A stretch of 64,000 nucleotides of DNA. Origin: Xenopus tropicalis. Taxonomy: Eukaryota > Chordata > Amphibia > Anura > Pipidae. Location of the stretch: NCBI RefSeq assembly GCF_000004195.4, contig NC_030683.2, positions 52,651,358 to 52,715,357 of the forward strand, written 5' to 3'. The position numbers and the translations under genes were made by a program. How positions within the stretch are numbered: the stretch's first letter is position 1; the number at the start of each line of letters is the position of its first letter. The notes below the pieces were generated by a model. That model did no database searches. It was not told the origin of the DNA and was given only the letters and a program-made list of their open reading frames with translations. Of this stretch, positions 46,389-58,932 are shown in pieces.

Positions 46389-47249
46389 TGAAGAAATGTT
46401 TATGTATCACCTGTATTTTTACAGTAGCTCTGCTTCAACTTAAAGTTTATGAAAGCATAATACTTGCCATATTCCCAGGTCCCTGCAGTGAATCTCTATA
46501 TCCCTAAATGTCTACAGCATTTACACCACAACTCACTCAGAACTTAAGGAAAGGAAAGACAAAATATGCAGTAATGTAATCCTCAAAACCTCTACCTTGG
46601 TCGAGAAAGCGATCGCAACTGCTGAACAATGATCATTTATTGAATCCTAAGAACTACAATATGCAGAGAAGAACATAGTTAACAATATAGAATTTGTTCC
46701 TCACTGTTGCTATGGTGATTATTAAAATGGTGAACAAGAAATGCCAAGAAAGCATTCCTCAGTTTGCTGTATTACATTATGTAAATATTCACATATTTAT
46801 AGATTGTAAGATTTGTGCCATAGGTAAAAAACAAAAGAAAAAAGGTTAAAATGAAAATGGGAAAATTAAGTTATTTCTTGGTGTCATTTATTTAATCTTG
46901 CGTAAATTACAAGGGAAAAGTCATCTAAATTAGAAATTGTGCAGAGGATTAATGCATCAAGTATAAAGATTTACCACTGACATTATTCTGTGAATGTCAC
47001 AACCCATGCGCTGGTGATTTTCTCAGAAATATTTTTTATAAAAATATATACTTATATAGCTAGCATTTTGTCCTTTTTTGTCTACATATTTCTCACTTGA
47101 TTTTCTATCATTGGTGTTTTTCTTTCCTGAGAAGCCCACACTTTTCTGCACAGGTTACATACAGTGCTTTGCTGCACACCTGGATTGTTTTGAGAGTTTG
47201 CTTTCATTTACAGAACATGCCAACAACTTGTAGAATATGTATTTATTTT

Positions 47250-47935
47250 TATTGTGAAGCAACAACAAATGGGACAAAATAAAAGAAAACTTTGGCGTGC
47301 ATAACTGTTCACCCCCCTAAAGTCAGTACTTTGTAGAGCAGTGATCCCCAACCAGTGGCTCGTGAGCAACATATTGCTCCCCAACCCCTTGGATGTTGCT
47401 CTCAGTGCCCCCAAACCAGGTAGTTATTTTTGAATCCCTGACTTGGGGGCAAGTTTTGGTTGAATAAAAACAAGATTTCCTACCAAATAAAGCCCCCTGT
47501 AAGCTGATAGGGTGCATAGAGGCTGCCTAATAGCCAATCTAAGCCCTCATTTGGCACCTCCATGAACTTTTTTGGTGCATGTGTTGCTCTCCAAGTCTTT
47601 TTACATTTGACTGTGGCTCACGAGTAAGAAAGGTTGGGGACCCCTGTTGTAAAGCCACCTTTTTCTGTAATTGCAGCCGCAAGTCGCTTTGGATAATTCT
47701 CTATGAGCTTGCCACATCTCGCCACTGGGATTTTTGCCCATTCTTCAAGGCAAAACTGCTCCAGCTCCTTCATGTTGGATGGTTTTCACTGGTGAACAGC
47801 AATCTTCAAGTATTTCCACAGATTCTCAATTGGATTGAGGTCTCAACTTTGACTAGGCCATTCCAACTTCTCCATTCTCCTTAAACCACTCAAGTGGCAT
47901 GGTCAAAATGGTGGGAGGTATGCTAATGTACATTG
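47250..47935 (-). pseudogene. dead Tc1-like transposon, 3' part, split by a hAT element
   Basis: The minus strand reads, in shifting frames, a [13 protein letters not shown] remnant (tcaatccaattgagaatctg), then LEQFCLEEWAKIP-, CGKLIENYPKRLAA- and ITEKGGF-like pieces, with stops between. The Tc1 3' end (actttaggggggtgaacagt) lies beyond the inserted hAT element. 5' two thirds missing. Confidence 0.8.
47339..47646. repeat. hAT non-autonomous element inserted in the Tc1 remnant
   Basis: A 308-bp element with ends CAGTGATCCCCAACC and GGTTGGGGACCCCTG. Flanked by ttgtagag (47331-47338) and ttgtaaag (47647-47654), 7 of 8 matching. Its removal rejoins the Tc1 tail. Confidence 0.9.
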
Positions 47936-48780
47936 ATACATATCTACAGGAGACGTGCACATGCATATTTGAGTCACACAGTGATAGAAATACCTTAGTT
48001 ATAACTTTGTGAGTGGAAGGAATTTCCCATATCTTTGTGAAATCATCACAAAGAGACCCTGACATGCATGCCATGGTCAAAAATAATAATCATTCCCAGG
48101 TTTATTTATATGGTAGGTGTCAGTAAAACATAATTTTAAGCCCAATAAAATATTAAAATGAAACCCACATAAAAATGAAGTTTTTAAAAAATTTACTGCA
48201 GTGCATTACAGTTGGGAGGCAATGATATTATAATATGTAATATATAAATTCTTCAGTGTATCGTAATTAGTTATAAATATTGTGTTTAAAATATTTTAGA
48301 TGCTGATCTTATTTTCAAGTCAAATATACAGCAATCCACAATCATTTATCCAACATGTATATTGTTGTGACAAACAGATAATTATTTAATTTGCTTTGTA
48401 ACAAATAGCAGAAAATTACACAGCTGTTTTCTTTGTAATGAATGAAATGTGCTCTTTAGACATGTAAGGCCTTGCTGACAATAAGGTACAAAAAAGGGGC
48501 AAATAGAAAGTGTTATCCCTACCACATGCCAAACTTTTGCCTATATTCACAATTCCTTTCACTTACAAAATGCAGGTATTTTCTGAATGCATATACTATT
48601 CAAAATTGAGATAGATTGTCGCATCCCAGATCTTAAAGGAACAGTAACAGTAAAAATGACCAGAAAAAAATGAACACATTCTAAAGTAATTAATATATAG
48701 CATACAGACACCATGCACTGGCAAAACTGATCTGTTTGCTTCACAAACCCTACTAGGGCTACATGGCACAGGTTAAGGGC

Positions 48781-48880
48781 TAAGACACACAGAGCTACTA
48801 GTAGCAGCTACTTGTAACTGCTACAAAAACAGACAATGCTGGTCATTTACTGATAATTGTCTCTACGTGTGTCTTAGGAA
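48781..48880. repeat. AGAGCTACT-family MITE, partial
   Basis: Contains acacagagctactagtagca and tgataattgtctctacgtgt. The right half is missing. Confidence 0.65.
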
Positions 48881-51828
48881 CAGCTCCAAACCTAAAGGGC
48901 CATTTACGAAAGAAGTGTGCAAAGTGCCATTTCTGGCAGCAGAACTCTTTGGACACAAATTCATGATATGAAACTTGTGTCTTAGAAAGGCAGCACTTGT
49001 TTTTGTGGCTGTAAATGACCCTTTAAATAGTAATGATGTAAAAAGTGGCTTCAGACTATAAGCTCCTTCATGACTTCCTAGCTTGTTTGTTGGAACATTC
49101 TATATCACAGCATATTCTGTCCTAGTACCAGGGAGAAATGTAACTGTTTAGCACTTTAGAACTTAAAGTTCTTTTCCCTTTTGTATTAGAGTAGTCATTT
49201 CCTGGCGTGTACTACATATGCATCTTTTGAGCTGTTTCCCCCCCAATATTCCTACCCAAAATTGCAAATGTATTCTGCTTTTTCCCAATTTTATGTTTCT
49301 TTTTTGACTTATTGCCTTATATAATTAAGAAGATTGTAGCCTAATATTGTGATTACATCTTTACTAAAAGGGCAAATTGCCAGGGCAGGGACTGCCTAAA
49401 TGCAACAAAACTGGCTGACAGAATGCAAAACTAAGTACAATACGTGGTCTGGTTTCTGAGCCAATTCAGGCTACAAAGACGAAGGTATAATTAACAATGC
49501 TCTGGGAGCCAAACAAAATATGAAATACGGGTTCCTAAGAGCAATTTACAATATGCTAGTGAGCTGAAAACAGACATTTTAATAAACATATTTTTCATTC
49601 TTTCTTTTCCAGCAATAAAAATGTTAAATGTAGTTCTTTACAATTCATAACGACTTAAAGCCCATGCACGTAAGGCTTTTATAATATGTAAATCTATTTA
49701 TTCAATCTGTGAAGCACAAACTGTATTTCTTGCTTTAAACAGTGCTTTCTTGGCAGTAATGCCAAACTGTCAGTCTTTCTGCTGCATTGGTGCACTTCCA
49801 TACAGGCTGGGAAGAAGATTGGGCTTATCAGCAGAAATATGGACAGGGGCCAGAAAGTCAGAAGTTAATTAATCTAAGTAAAGGGCTTTTTGGTGTGCTT
49901 TAAACAAGGCATAAAACATCTGTTCAGTTCAAACAGTCTGTTAGCTCTTGTAAACATCTAAATAGAAGAATGTTATACAGTTTATACATTTTTTGTGTTA
50001 ATATTTAAGGAAGAAGGGAAACCCCCCTCTCTTTGAAAACAGGTATGCGCTTACCAGAAAGGCTTAGATTATATCTGTTTCCTAGAAGAGAAGCAGCAAT
50101 ATGCGATTAATGAGTACTAACTGGGAGGGAGACCGGACCACAACAGAAACTGAGGCATTGTGCAAAAATAGCTGGGCATTGTAGTATAGCCAAACTGCAT
50201 ATCCCGCATGGGAAGGGGGGGGGGGTGAATTTTATTAAGAATTATAGGTTGCTTTTCTTAGTATTAGCCCAGAAAATGAATTGTATACAAACACTGCACC
50301 CAGTTGTTCCTAGGGCTAATATAGTGACGAGTGTAGGTTTCAAAATTATGTAGATGTAATTATGAGAATCCATGAGTATTATTGTATGGTAAAAGCAAGC
50401 AGTACATTCACATAATACCCACTTTGATTTAAGGCATACAGCACAGGCAAAAGTGGGCTGTTGTCCCTACAAGTCCCAAACAGACAGCCAAGATACTAGT
50501 AAGATTGGAGAGTATAAAATAAAGGTTATGTATTGTGTGAGGAGACATGGGGAGGGGCACATGTAGTGACTCTGCAACCCATTATGATGCATGCAGGGCA
50601 CAGATGCCACTATACTTCTATATACAGGCCACATATAACATCCCTGTAGTACATGGCTTAATGGTAGTTATTTCTGGTGGATATTGAGTTTGCAACATGT
50701 ATTTTAGCTCATTATATATCAGCCTTGCAGCATGTGAATTTCATCAATCTTCATACAGTAGCTTACTTTGTAAGTTATGAGGCACCAAATCCAACTTAGA
50801 TTCACACATTGTCTTTTTGACAAAGGATACTTACAAATTTCAGTGACAAGGTAACCCATTTAACTGAGCATACAGATAGAATTGGTGCCACATGCATACA
50901 AAAAAATTTTTCTAGCCTTATTCTTGTTCAGACTTTGTCTCTTTTAATTAGCAATACATGGCCAGTGGAACAATCATTGTTATGCTAGTACCTCCCCCTT
51001 TTACATTCTCAGCCAGTAGGATTTCTCTAGATCCTTTCTATAATGGTGCATGCCAGATGTGTACTGCTCTGCGCTGCTCTGGAAGCTATATATTGCCTAT
51101 AAGAAAATGCAGTTCTGAAAAACCGAAAGTTATTTGTAGATGTAATTTCTATTGAAAGCAGCATCTGTCAGCCCCTTACCATTCTCTATATTGGTGGTCC
51201 TGACTTTAAAAACAAAGCAGCAGAAGTCAGCTAATTAACAGATCTGTCTTGGCTGGTGGACATATGGCTTCTACATGGGAACCAAGACTGCAAAAAAGGG
51301 ACAGACAAATACTACTTCCAGTTGCAGTTACATATGCAAATAACCATTAACAATTACTATTGTTTCACTGATGTTTGTTGCAAAGTTGCACAGAATTTTC
51401 TTCCATTAGGCAAAATTATATTTTAGATTTATATCCCCATTAACATCTTACTTACTTTCTATCCTATATCCTGCAGATGCAAAGACTTAAAGCAGCAATA
51501 CATACAAAGATAAAATTGTATGATTATCTGTGCGTGTTCAGTGGTCCACCAGTCCTGACTGATATCCATGTACTATACTTATTGGTCGACGATCAGGCAG
51601 GTGTAAAAATTTGGTGAATTGGCAGATAAAGAGGAGTTGCAGATCTTCTTTATTTCGTGTGGATCCTTTGTGCACTTTGCCAATGGGCCAATATGTCAGA
51701 AAGCAGACCAGTTTGACCACCTATAGACCACCTAGCAATGCGCTTCACTCGAAGAGCAACTAAACAAGTAGGATCAATGAGGAAATAGTATAAAGAATAG
51801 TATAAATAAAAATACTTTTTTTACACTG

Positions 51829-52216
51829 TAAGGGCTAAACTCCAAGGGAGATTTTGATCAGATTTTGTGGGTCAGATTTTATCTGATCTTGTCATGCAAC
51901 AGCACGCAACACCATGCAACAGCATAAGATTTTGTAGGATCCTATAGGCTGTTGGATCAGATAAAAGTTGTATGTTGTTTGGCTCATGCATCTACATCTG
52001 ACAGTCAGTGTATTTTAATGAGGAAAAACAAAGCTGCCAGAGCCTTCCCTTCTGACAGGCATGTTGTGTCAGTTCAATCCTTTCATGTAGTTTACATATC
52101 AGAGATTTTGTATCAGTTCCATTATATTTTGACCCATGTAACTGCATCCAACTTGTAGGATGCATTCTGTCAATCCAGTACCATCAAACAAAATCTCCCA
52201 TGTAGTTTAGCCCTTA
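51829..52216. repeat. MITE with TAAGGGCTAAAC termini
   Basis: A 388-bp element with inverted ends TAAGGGCTAAACTCCAAGGG and ATGTAGTTTAGCCCTTA and inner pairing of GAGATTTTG with CAAAATCTC. Adjacent to the 3' end of the LINE. Confidence 0.75.
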
Positions 52217-52229
52217 CTATTCATCCCGC

Positions 52230-55200
52230 ACATATAAATCTATATTTTTTTTTCCAAAACTTTTATTGAAGTTTTGCAATAAACATGTAGGATGAATAAT
52301 GACAAATTATTTAAATATAGGTTGTACAACAATAGTCACATTTAACCGTTTTTCCTTCAAAAAGATAAGAAATTAAGAAAATAGAATGCTTACAGAGGAA
52401 CAAAATAAGTAATTTAAATAGAGAAAAACAAAACAAATGAACTAACTTTGCCCAGTGGATAAACTATAAAAAGAAAAGAAAAGTTTCCTAGAGGGCAAAA
52501 TCAAGGATAATTTTGCTTATATGTTCGTGAATTATTGAAATAAATCTATATACGCAGCATTTTATAAATCTTTTCCTTATTTCTTATATCTATAGCATTA
52601 AAGAAATATGACAATGTATTTTTAAAAGGGATCCTGGATTTAGGTTCACTTGTTTTTGCTTTGATGGCCTCTTGCCAGCTCAGCTGATTAAGATAAGAAA
52701 TAATTTCTGTTATAGGAGGGGTTTCCTCTTTTACCCAATAATAAAATAATGCTTTTTTAGAGGCAGCCATAAACAAAAATAATAATTTATCAATTTTTTG
52801 GGCTAAGGAGACTGGTAAAATGCTTGATAACACCTCCTCTTTTTAATATGTAATAGAGCGAAACTAGGAGATAACTTTATATTTAAATTCAACCTGTGGT
52901 TCAAGAATCTTTCCACCATGTTCCAGAAGTTACCAATCTTCGGACAAGACCATAGGTAGTGGAATAAATTAACACCAGTTTCATTACATTTGGGGCAAAA
53001 AGAGTTTGTTTTAAAGCACTTATTACGAACAAAAAGTTTTCCTTATATTAAATGGACAAGTTTGAATTGGTGAATCCTCCAGCTTTCAGCAAAAATCGGA
53101 TTGTTGAATTCATGCATAGACTTAACCAATTGCGAAGGGGATATAAAGTGTTGTAGATAAACAGACCACTTAGCAGACACATTCTCTAAGGGATGATTAT
53201 CTTGGGTAAAAACATCCCAGAATGTACCAGAAAGTACGTTGATTTTTATATTATGTGGTTTGTCTTTAAATTCTAATATTGCCTCAGCCTGTCTATGTTT
53301 AGGGACAACAAAATTGTCTTTATTGTGAGTCACTGATAAACCACATTGGCAGTATTTATCAATTGAAAAGTATTTATCAATTTCAAGTTACTTGAATTTT
53401 TCTTTAAACAATGGCCAGGGAATTAAAGAATAATTGTTTGGATCTAGTAGGTCTTTCATCAATATGATGTTTTTTTCTCAGATGTTAGTAAAAAGTAGGA
53501 AGACCTTAATGGGTCAGAGGATTTCAATAGAAGTTTAAGTGGCATGAAGGGAGTTTGAGAGTAACTGAAGCCATGGCTGGAGAATAGATATTTCCATACA
53601 AAAATAGTGTCCCGATATAGAGGATTCCTTTTAATATCTCTTGGTAAATTACTCCATTTACTATGTAATGCAGAAAATATATCAGAATAAAGTTCATGGA
53701 GTAATTCTATTTCTGGGTTGGTGTACTCTGGGTTGTTACTTTGAAAGATCCATTCAATAAGGTATCTTGTTAGAGCAGACAGGTTAAATGTTCTAAAATT
53801 CTGTATTTTTAGTCCACCAAGTTTAGCAGGTCCCCTTAATTTGGACAAAGCTATTTTCGATTTTTTTTCATTCCAAATAAATTTCACAAGTGCAGAATCT
53901 AGCTTTCTATATCTGAGTGTCTAATAAGTAAAGGTAAGTTGATTAAAGAATAAATCAGTTTAGGAAAGATTAAAGTTTTGAAAAAGATCACCCTGCCTTT
54001 TAAATTTAATGGGGAATGCATCCATTTTTTACACATTGAGATGATATTATTAATGGCAGGAGTGATGTTCAAGGAATACAAATTATTTAAATCTATGGGA
54101 ATAGTTAAGCCCAAATATTTGAGTTGTGTTTTTGGGTGTCTTAATTGCAGCTTTTTTAAAAGAGAGTTAGATATAGAGCCAAATGCATTCATTATCTCAG
54201 TCTTGAAAAGGACTGAAAATTCACAAGCATATCAAAAACAGCTTTAAGAGAGTCATTGGGATTTTTTATGATTAGCAGCAAGTCATCTGCAAATGCTAGT
54301 ACCTTAAGTTGCTTCTTGTTAATAGTGATATCTTGGAAAGCCATAGAAGAATTGAAAGCTCTAATAAATTCTAAAGCTATATTAAATAACAAGGGAGATA
54401 AGGGGCAGCCTTGTCTAGTCCCCTTAAAAATTTTTAAAGGTTTGGATTGGGCACCTCCTAAAATGACTTGAGTTTTGGGATTAGAGTAAAGATATTGAAT
54501 GTAATGATAAAATGGGCCATTAATACCAAATAAATCCAAACAACTGAAAAGATGGTCCCAAATCAAATTATCAAAAGCTTTTTCAGCATCAATATTAATT
54601 ATGGAGCAAGGAATCTTATGTATCTTGGTAAAAAATATTATATTGTGTTAAGCTCTTATGTTCTTAACCCCTGATCTATTTTTAATAAAACCGTTTTGAG
54701 CTTCGGAGATAACAGAAGGAAGGATCAGGGACAATCTATCAGCCAAAATTTTTGATAACTTAATATCTTGATTTAATAGAGCTATTGGCCTATAAGATGA
54801 GGGGAGAGAAAAAGCTTTATCTTTTTCTGGTATAACTTTAAGGCTAGAAAGTTCACTAGAGGGAAGTTTTTTTTACCAGATAGTATCATTAGATAGATTA
54901 GTTAGGAAAGGAGACATTTTGTCCTTCAGAAGTTTATAAAAAGTAGCGGGGAGGCCATCAGGACCACCCAAAAAATTGGTCCATTAAGATCTATTAATTG
55001 TTCCAAGGAAGTTTTGGGGGATCTTGCAGTGAGAAACAATGTCTTTGTCTCAGAGTTGTTATGAGTGTTATGTGAGTAAAGCTTTTCATAGTAATGATTT
55101 AATCCATTGACATTCCAGGAAACTATGTTCAATGGTAAAGACTTAAGGTGGCCATACACGCACCGATATTATCGTACGAAACCTCGTTTCGTACGATAAT

Positions 55201-56790
55201 CGGTGCGTGTATGGCATGTCAGCGAGCCGACCGATATCGCAGGAAGCTGCTGAAATCGGTCGGCTCGCCGATCGGCCAAGTTAGAAAATTTTGATCGGGC
55301 GCCATAGAAGGCGCCTGACCAAAATTCTCCCTTCAGAGCTGAATCGGCAGAAGGAGGTAGAAATCCTATTGTTTCTACCTCCTTACCTGCCGATTCAGCC
55401 CTGAATGGTGTGTGGCGGATCTGACGATGTTTCGTGCGACCGATGGTCGTACGAAACATCGTCGGATCGCCACGTGTATGGCCAGCTTTATGTTGGAATT
55501 ATATCAGAAAATTGTATCAGAATTTGATACTCTAACATACTTGTAATAACATCCACTGGGCAAAAATATTCAACAATATTAACAATAAATGTGAATAGCA
55601 TAACAATATTAGGTAGATACATTTAAACAATACAATCTAATCATATGTAACTTCCTTTTTTCCTAAAGGATAAAGGTCTGAATACTCTCTCTAAGAGTTA
55701 TCAGGGTGAAAAGCATCCCCTTGTGGGTCAGGCACAATTAAGCATGACTGATCATGTTTCAAATAACATTTAATCTTCGCTGATATGTGAGGGGTTAGTT
55801 CCCCTGGGAGGATGAGGTGACCTTGATCTTGATCTGGAATTGGAGTGAGTTTGGAGAGTAGTAGGCTTCAGCTCTTCGGAAATCTTAGAATGGCGTGGTT
55901 TATCATATTTGCGGGCTCTCTGGCTATTAGAGTGGATTTTAATTGTATAGTCTATTTTTCCATCAAGAGAAGTTTTGGTGACTTCCTTTCTTTCCAGATA
56001 GTTGACAAACGTGGATGCATCTTAAAGATCATTAAAGATTCTTGTACCAGAAGGCAAGAAGATTTTGTGTCTTTCAGGGTACATTAGAGAAAAGTCGATG
56101 TTGTGGTTTATCAGCGCTTGGCAGACCTTTGAGAATTCTTTACGTTTTTGAGAAAGGAAGAGTGAATAATCCTTAAAAATAAGGATTATTTTCCATTCTA
56201 AATCTAGCATTTTCGCTTGTTGTATGCTTGAAACAATTGATTTTTCACAGAATAGTCTAAGTATTTGACAATTACAGCTCTTGGTATTGGGTTTTGAAAG
56301 TCTTTTAATGGACCAATCCTGTGTAATCTTTCAATCTTGAAATTGCCACATTCTGGAGGAAGTCCAAGTTTATGAGGAAATGTTTTGGAGACAAGATTAT
56401 ACAGAGAATCATTCTGGAAAGACTCTGGTATGCCGATAAATCTAAGATTGTTTCTTTTTTATCTGTTTTCCAGATCATCTAGTTTTTTCAAAGGATCCAA
56501 CCGAGACTGCAAGTTCTGTGTATCATTCTGAATCTGAGAAACTGTTAAATCAAATTCATCAAGGCGTTTCTCATGGTTGATAAGTTGTTCAGAGATGTTG
56601 GTTATGTTTATTTGTAATTTATCAATAGCCTTTTCAATAGTAACCTTTCTGAAACCTTTTTCATATGTTTTAACATTTGCTTTAGAAGTCATAGATGATG
56701 TATGAGAATGTGTTTCCATAAAAAAAATATATATATATATATACACAAATAGTCAAGAGTTGTTTTCACCCTTCTTTCATGCCTTCCGTT
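52230..56790 (-). pseudogene. L1/Tx1-type LINE, broken, minus strand
   Basis: Non-LTR retrotransposon. ORF1-like protein (~56,746-55,850) has a coiled-coil region (KAIDKLQINITNISEQLINH) followed by pieces such as NLRFIGIPE and LIFKDYSLFLSQKRKEF, as in L1-type ORF1p. ORF2 starts LNIVSWNVNGLN (endonuclease start, ~55,130) but passes at once to HYYEKLYS, so nearly all of the endonuclease is missing. The reverse transcriptase shows KGTRQGCPLSPLLFN and AFADDLLLI (54,566-54,192). Then come FIWNEKKSKIALSKL and a CPKC...FHYLWSCP knuckle, and the end is near 52,680-52,550. The frame is broken several times. The 3' end is A-rich (52,240). A MITE splits it at 55,143-55,490. Confidence 0.92.
55143..55490. 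repeat. GGCCATACACG MITE inserted in the LINE
   Basis: A ~348-bp foldback with left end TTAAGGTGGCCATACACGC and right end CGTGTATGGCCAGCTTTA. Internal hairpins: ACCGATTATCGTACGAAAC-type arms, and GGTAGAAATCC/GTTTCTACCTCC. The TTAA/TTTA edges suggest a TTAA target site. Relatives at 41.6 and 58.3 kb. Confidence 0.85.
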
Positions 56791-56857
56791 CTTTTCCTTT
56801 TTTATACTCTTTCTTTCCTCCTTCTCCTTCCTCTCCTCCCCCTTGATATACTGTATA

Positions 56858-56987
56858 GGGCTGATTTACTAATCCACGAACGGTCCGAAGGCGTCCGAAT
56901 GCGTTTTTTTCGTAATGATCGGTATTTTGCGTTTTTTTCGTTTTTTTTCCCATTCGGATTCGAATTCGTGGATTAGTAAATCAGCCC
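56858..56987. repeat. compact GGGCTGATTTACTAATCC MITE
   Basis: A 130-bp foldback: left GGGCTGATTTACTAATCCAC, right GTGGATTAGTAAATCAGCCC. The interior 'cgtaatgatcggtattttgc' is shared with the 23.5-kb element. Probably the smallest complete member here. Confidence 0.85.
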
Positions 56988-58271
56988 CTATCTCTCAGCT
57001 AGAAGGTAAAGACAGAACTAGTATTTTGAGAGACAATAGCAATTCTGGGTAGCTGCAGGTAAAGTAGCAATTACTCAGGTTAAAGACACTAGTTCACTAA
57101 CTAAGAAACCAATATAACAGTAATATTTGGATCACATTAAAGTATTATATGAAAAGGCAGAGTAGCTTCATGAATAATGAGCAAAAAGCACTATGGTTCC
57201 AAAGTTCAGAACAGGACTAAGCAGCTAAAACAGTACCTCAGGAGAAGTGGCTTATGCAGCAGCCATTGGAAATAATGTCAGCCGTCTGTTACAAATGTTG
57301 CAACTTGATTCCACCTCAAGACACAAGGCTTAAGCAGAGGCCATTTGAAACAATGTAAGCAGCCTATAACAAATGTTGCAAACTCGACCCAGATACTGTT
57401 AAAAGTCTGCCTGTCACTACCTCGGCTTCTCTTCCACCTCAGGGGGAAGGTATGTTAAAAAAAACTTTATATACAGCAGCTTTTTAATGCAGATTTTTGA
57501 CCCGTGGGAAACAGGAGCTTTATCCCTGAGCCTCCATCCTCACCGGCGCCAAACAGTAAGTCCCAAATCTATTTCATTTTGTAAAGACCCATGAATGGCA
57601 TTTTACCTCTGTTTATTCTTCCTGTGTAAAAGTGCCAATGCAGTAGATAACATAAGATCATCATCTTATCATGCCTTAGAGCTTATTGACCCTAGTTAGT
57701 TGAGGAATACATCAGGCCATGGATGAGATCCTCTCCCAACAAGTCTGCATAGGTTTCTGTAACATCTGATAGTTTACCTGGGAACTAATCAGATAAACCC
57801 AGATCAGGAAGGAGGAGTAGAATAGAGTTTTTTAATGGGCAGACATAGAGGGGCAAGCAAGAACTCAAGCCAACACACAGTTTAGGTTAGTAGCCATGAA
57901 TTCAATCCACCAGGGCTGATGTGTCCAATGACAAATCTCATACTTCAATAAGCAAGTTAAGGTGGATTGGGGGAAAAAAAGTGGATTGGAAGTTTCCAGG
58001 TCGGCCCAAAATTGCAGGTGGCAAAAAAGATGTTTTGGGAGTTTTAAGGTTCCAAGTCGACCCCAAATCTTTCTTCAACCACGTAAGAAAGAGAGTAATG
58101 GCTTGAAGATCATTAATGGAGTGAATTGATAATTCTAAGGATCTACTTGTACAGTATATTTAATCTTGGTGGAAGAGGTTTTATACAATACATATCTGTG
58201 GAACTGTAACATTCAGTATTAAAAATTCAGAGGGGGGGCCCTTCTATGGTGCTCCTGATGCTTCTTATGGG
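56988..58271. other. intergenic stretch with no recognised gene
   Basis: Includes a roughly 75-bp direct similarity (gcagcagccattggaaataatgtcagc... and gcagaggccatttgaaacaatgtaagc..., near 57,256 and 57,334), suggesting an old local duplication. Otherwise nothing supported. Confidence 0.4.
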
Positions 58272-58470
58272 TAAAGCCGGCCATACACACACCGATATTG
58301 TCATATGAAACCTCGTTTCGTGGGATATTCTGTGCCTTTATGGCGACTTGAAGAGGTGACCTATATCGGAGAAGGCTGCAGATATCAGTCGACTCGTCGA
58401 TCAGCCAGGTTTAAAGTTTTTGATTGGGTGCCACTTAAGGCATCCAAGCAAAATCTATGTTCAGGACCAG
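58272..58470. repeat. GGCCATACACAC MITE, one-ended
   Basis: Begins taaagccggccatacacaca, contains tatgaaacctcgtttcgtgg and ends near caaaatctatgttcagg. It lacks the right half present in the 55.1-kb copy. Confidence 0.7.
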
Positions 58471-58808
58471 CTGGGGCGGCTCACTAGACACCACAATTAA
58501 TGATGATGTCAACATGGCACAAAGTGGTGCAAAATTTAAAGGAAAACCATACCCCCAAAGTAAAATATAAGAAGTTGTAAACATCTTTAGACATAGAAAG
58601 AGCAAATGCCAACACACCTCTAGAAAATATCAGCAAACTCTTTGTTGAGAGCAGTTGCTTTTATTAAGATGCCAGTGCAACATGTTAATTCTGTTCTACA
58701 CTGGGGAAGGAAATGATAGAAATCAGCTTGTGAGTTATAACTTATTGAGAAGAGTTTAGTATTGCAGATTATTAGCACTGGTTTAAATCAGTAATTTCCT
58801 TAAGTACA

Positions 58809-58932
58809 TCAGAAGGGTTTTCCTTCAAAATATTGCAAATTAAAGGCAACATCCAGAAATCTCTTGAGTTCTACATGGTGAGTGTTCTTATTTCCAGTGG
58901 CTGGAGCTGCTGCTGGGTCCCGACCAACGTAC
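58809..58932 (-). CDS. ogdhl: ogdhl last coding exon with stop
   Basis: Acceptor (minus) gtttctttag. One base completes Trp, then [20 protein letters not shown] and [20 protein letters not shown], stop TGA at 58811-58809. An AATAAAA on the minus strand near 58,660 is a candidate polyadenylation signal. Confidence 0.95.

Larger units (their letters stand above)
46389..52220. other. intergenic region between the C10orf53 homolog and the LINE
   Basis: No gene recognised. Holds a Tc1 remnant with a nested hAT (47.2-47.9 kb), a partial MITE (48.8 kb) and a MITE at 51.8-52.2 kb. 48.9-51.8 kb looks like ordinary AT-rich single-copy sequence with a poly-G run near 50,217. Confidence 0.55.
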
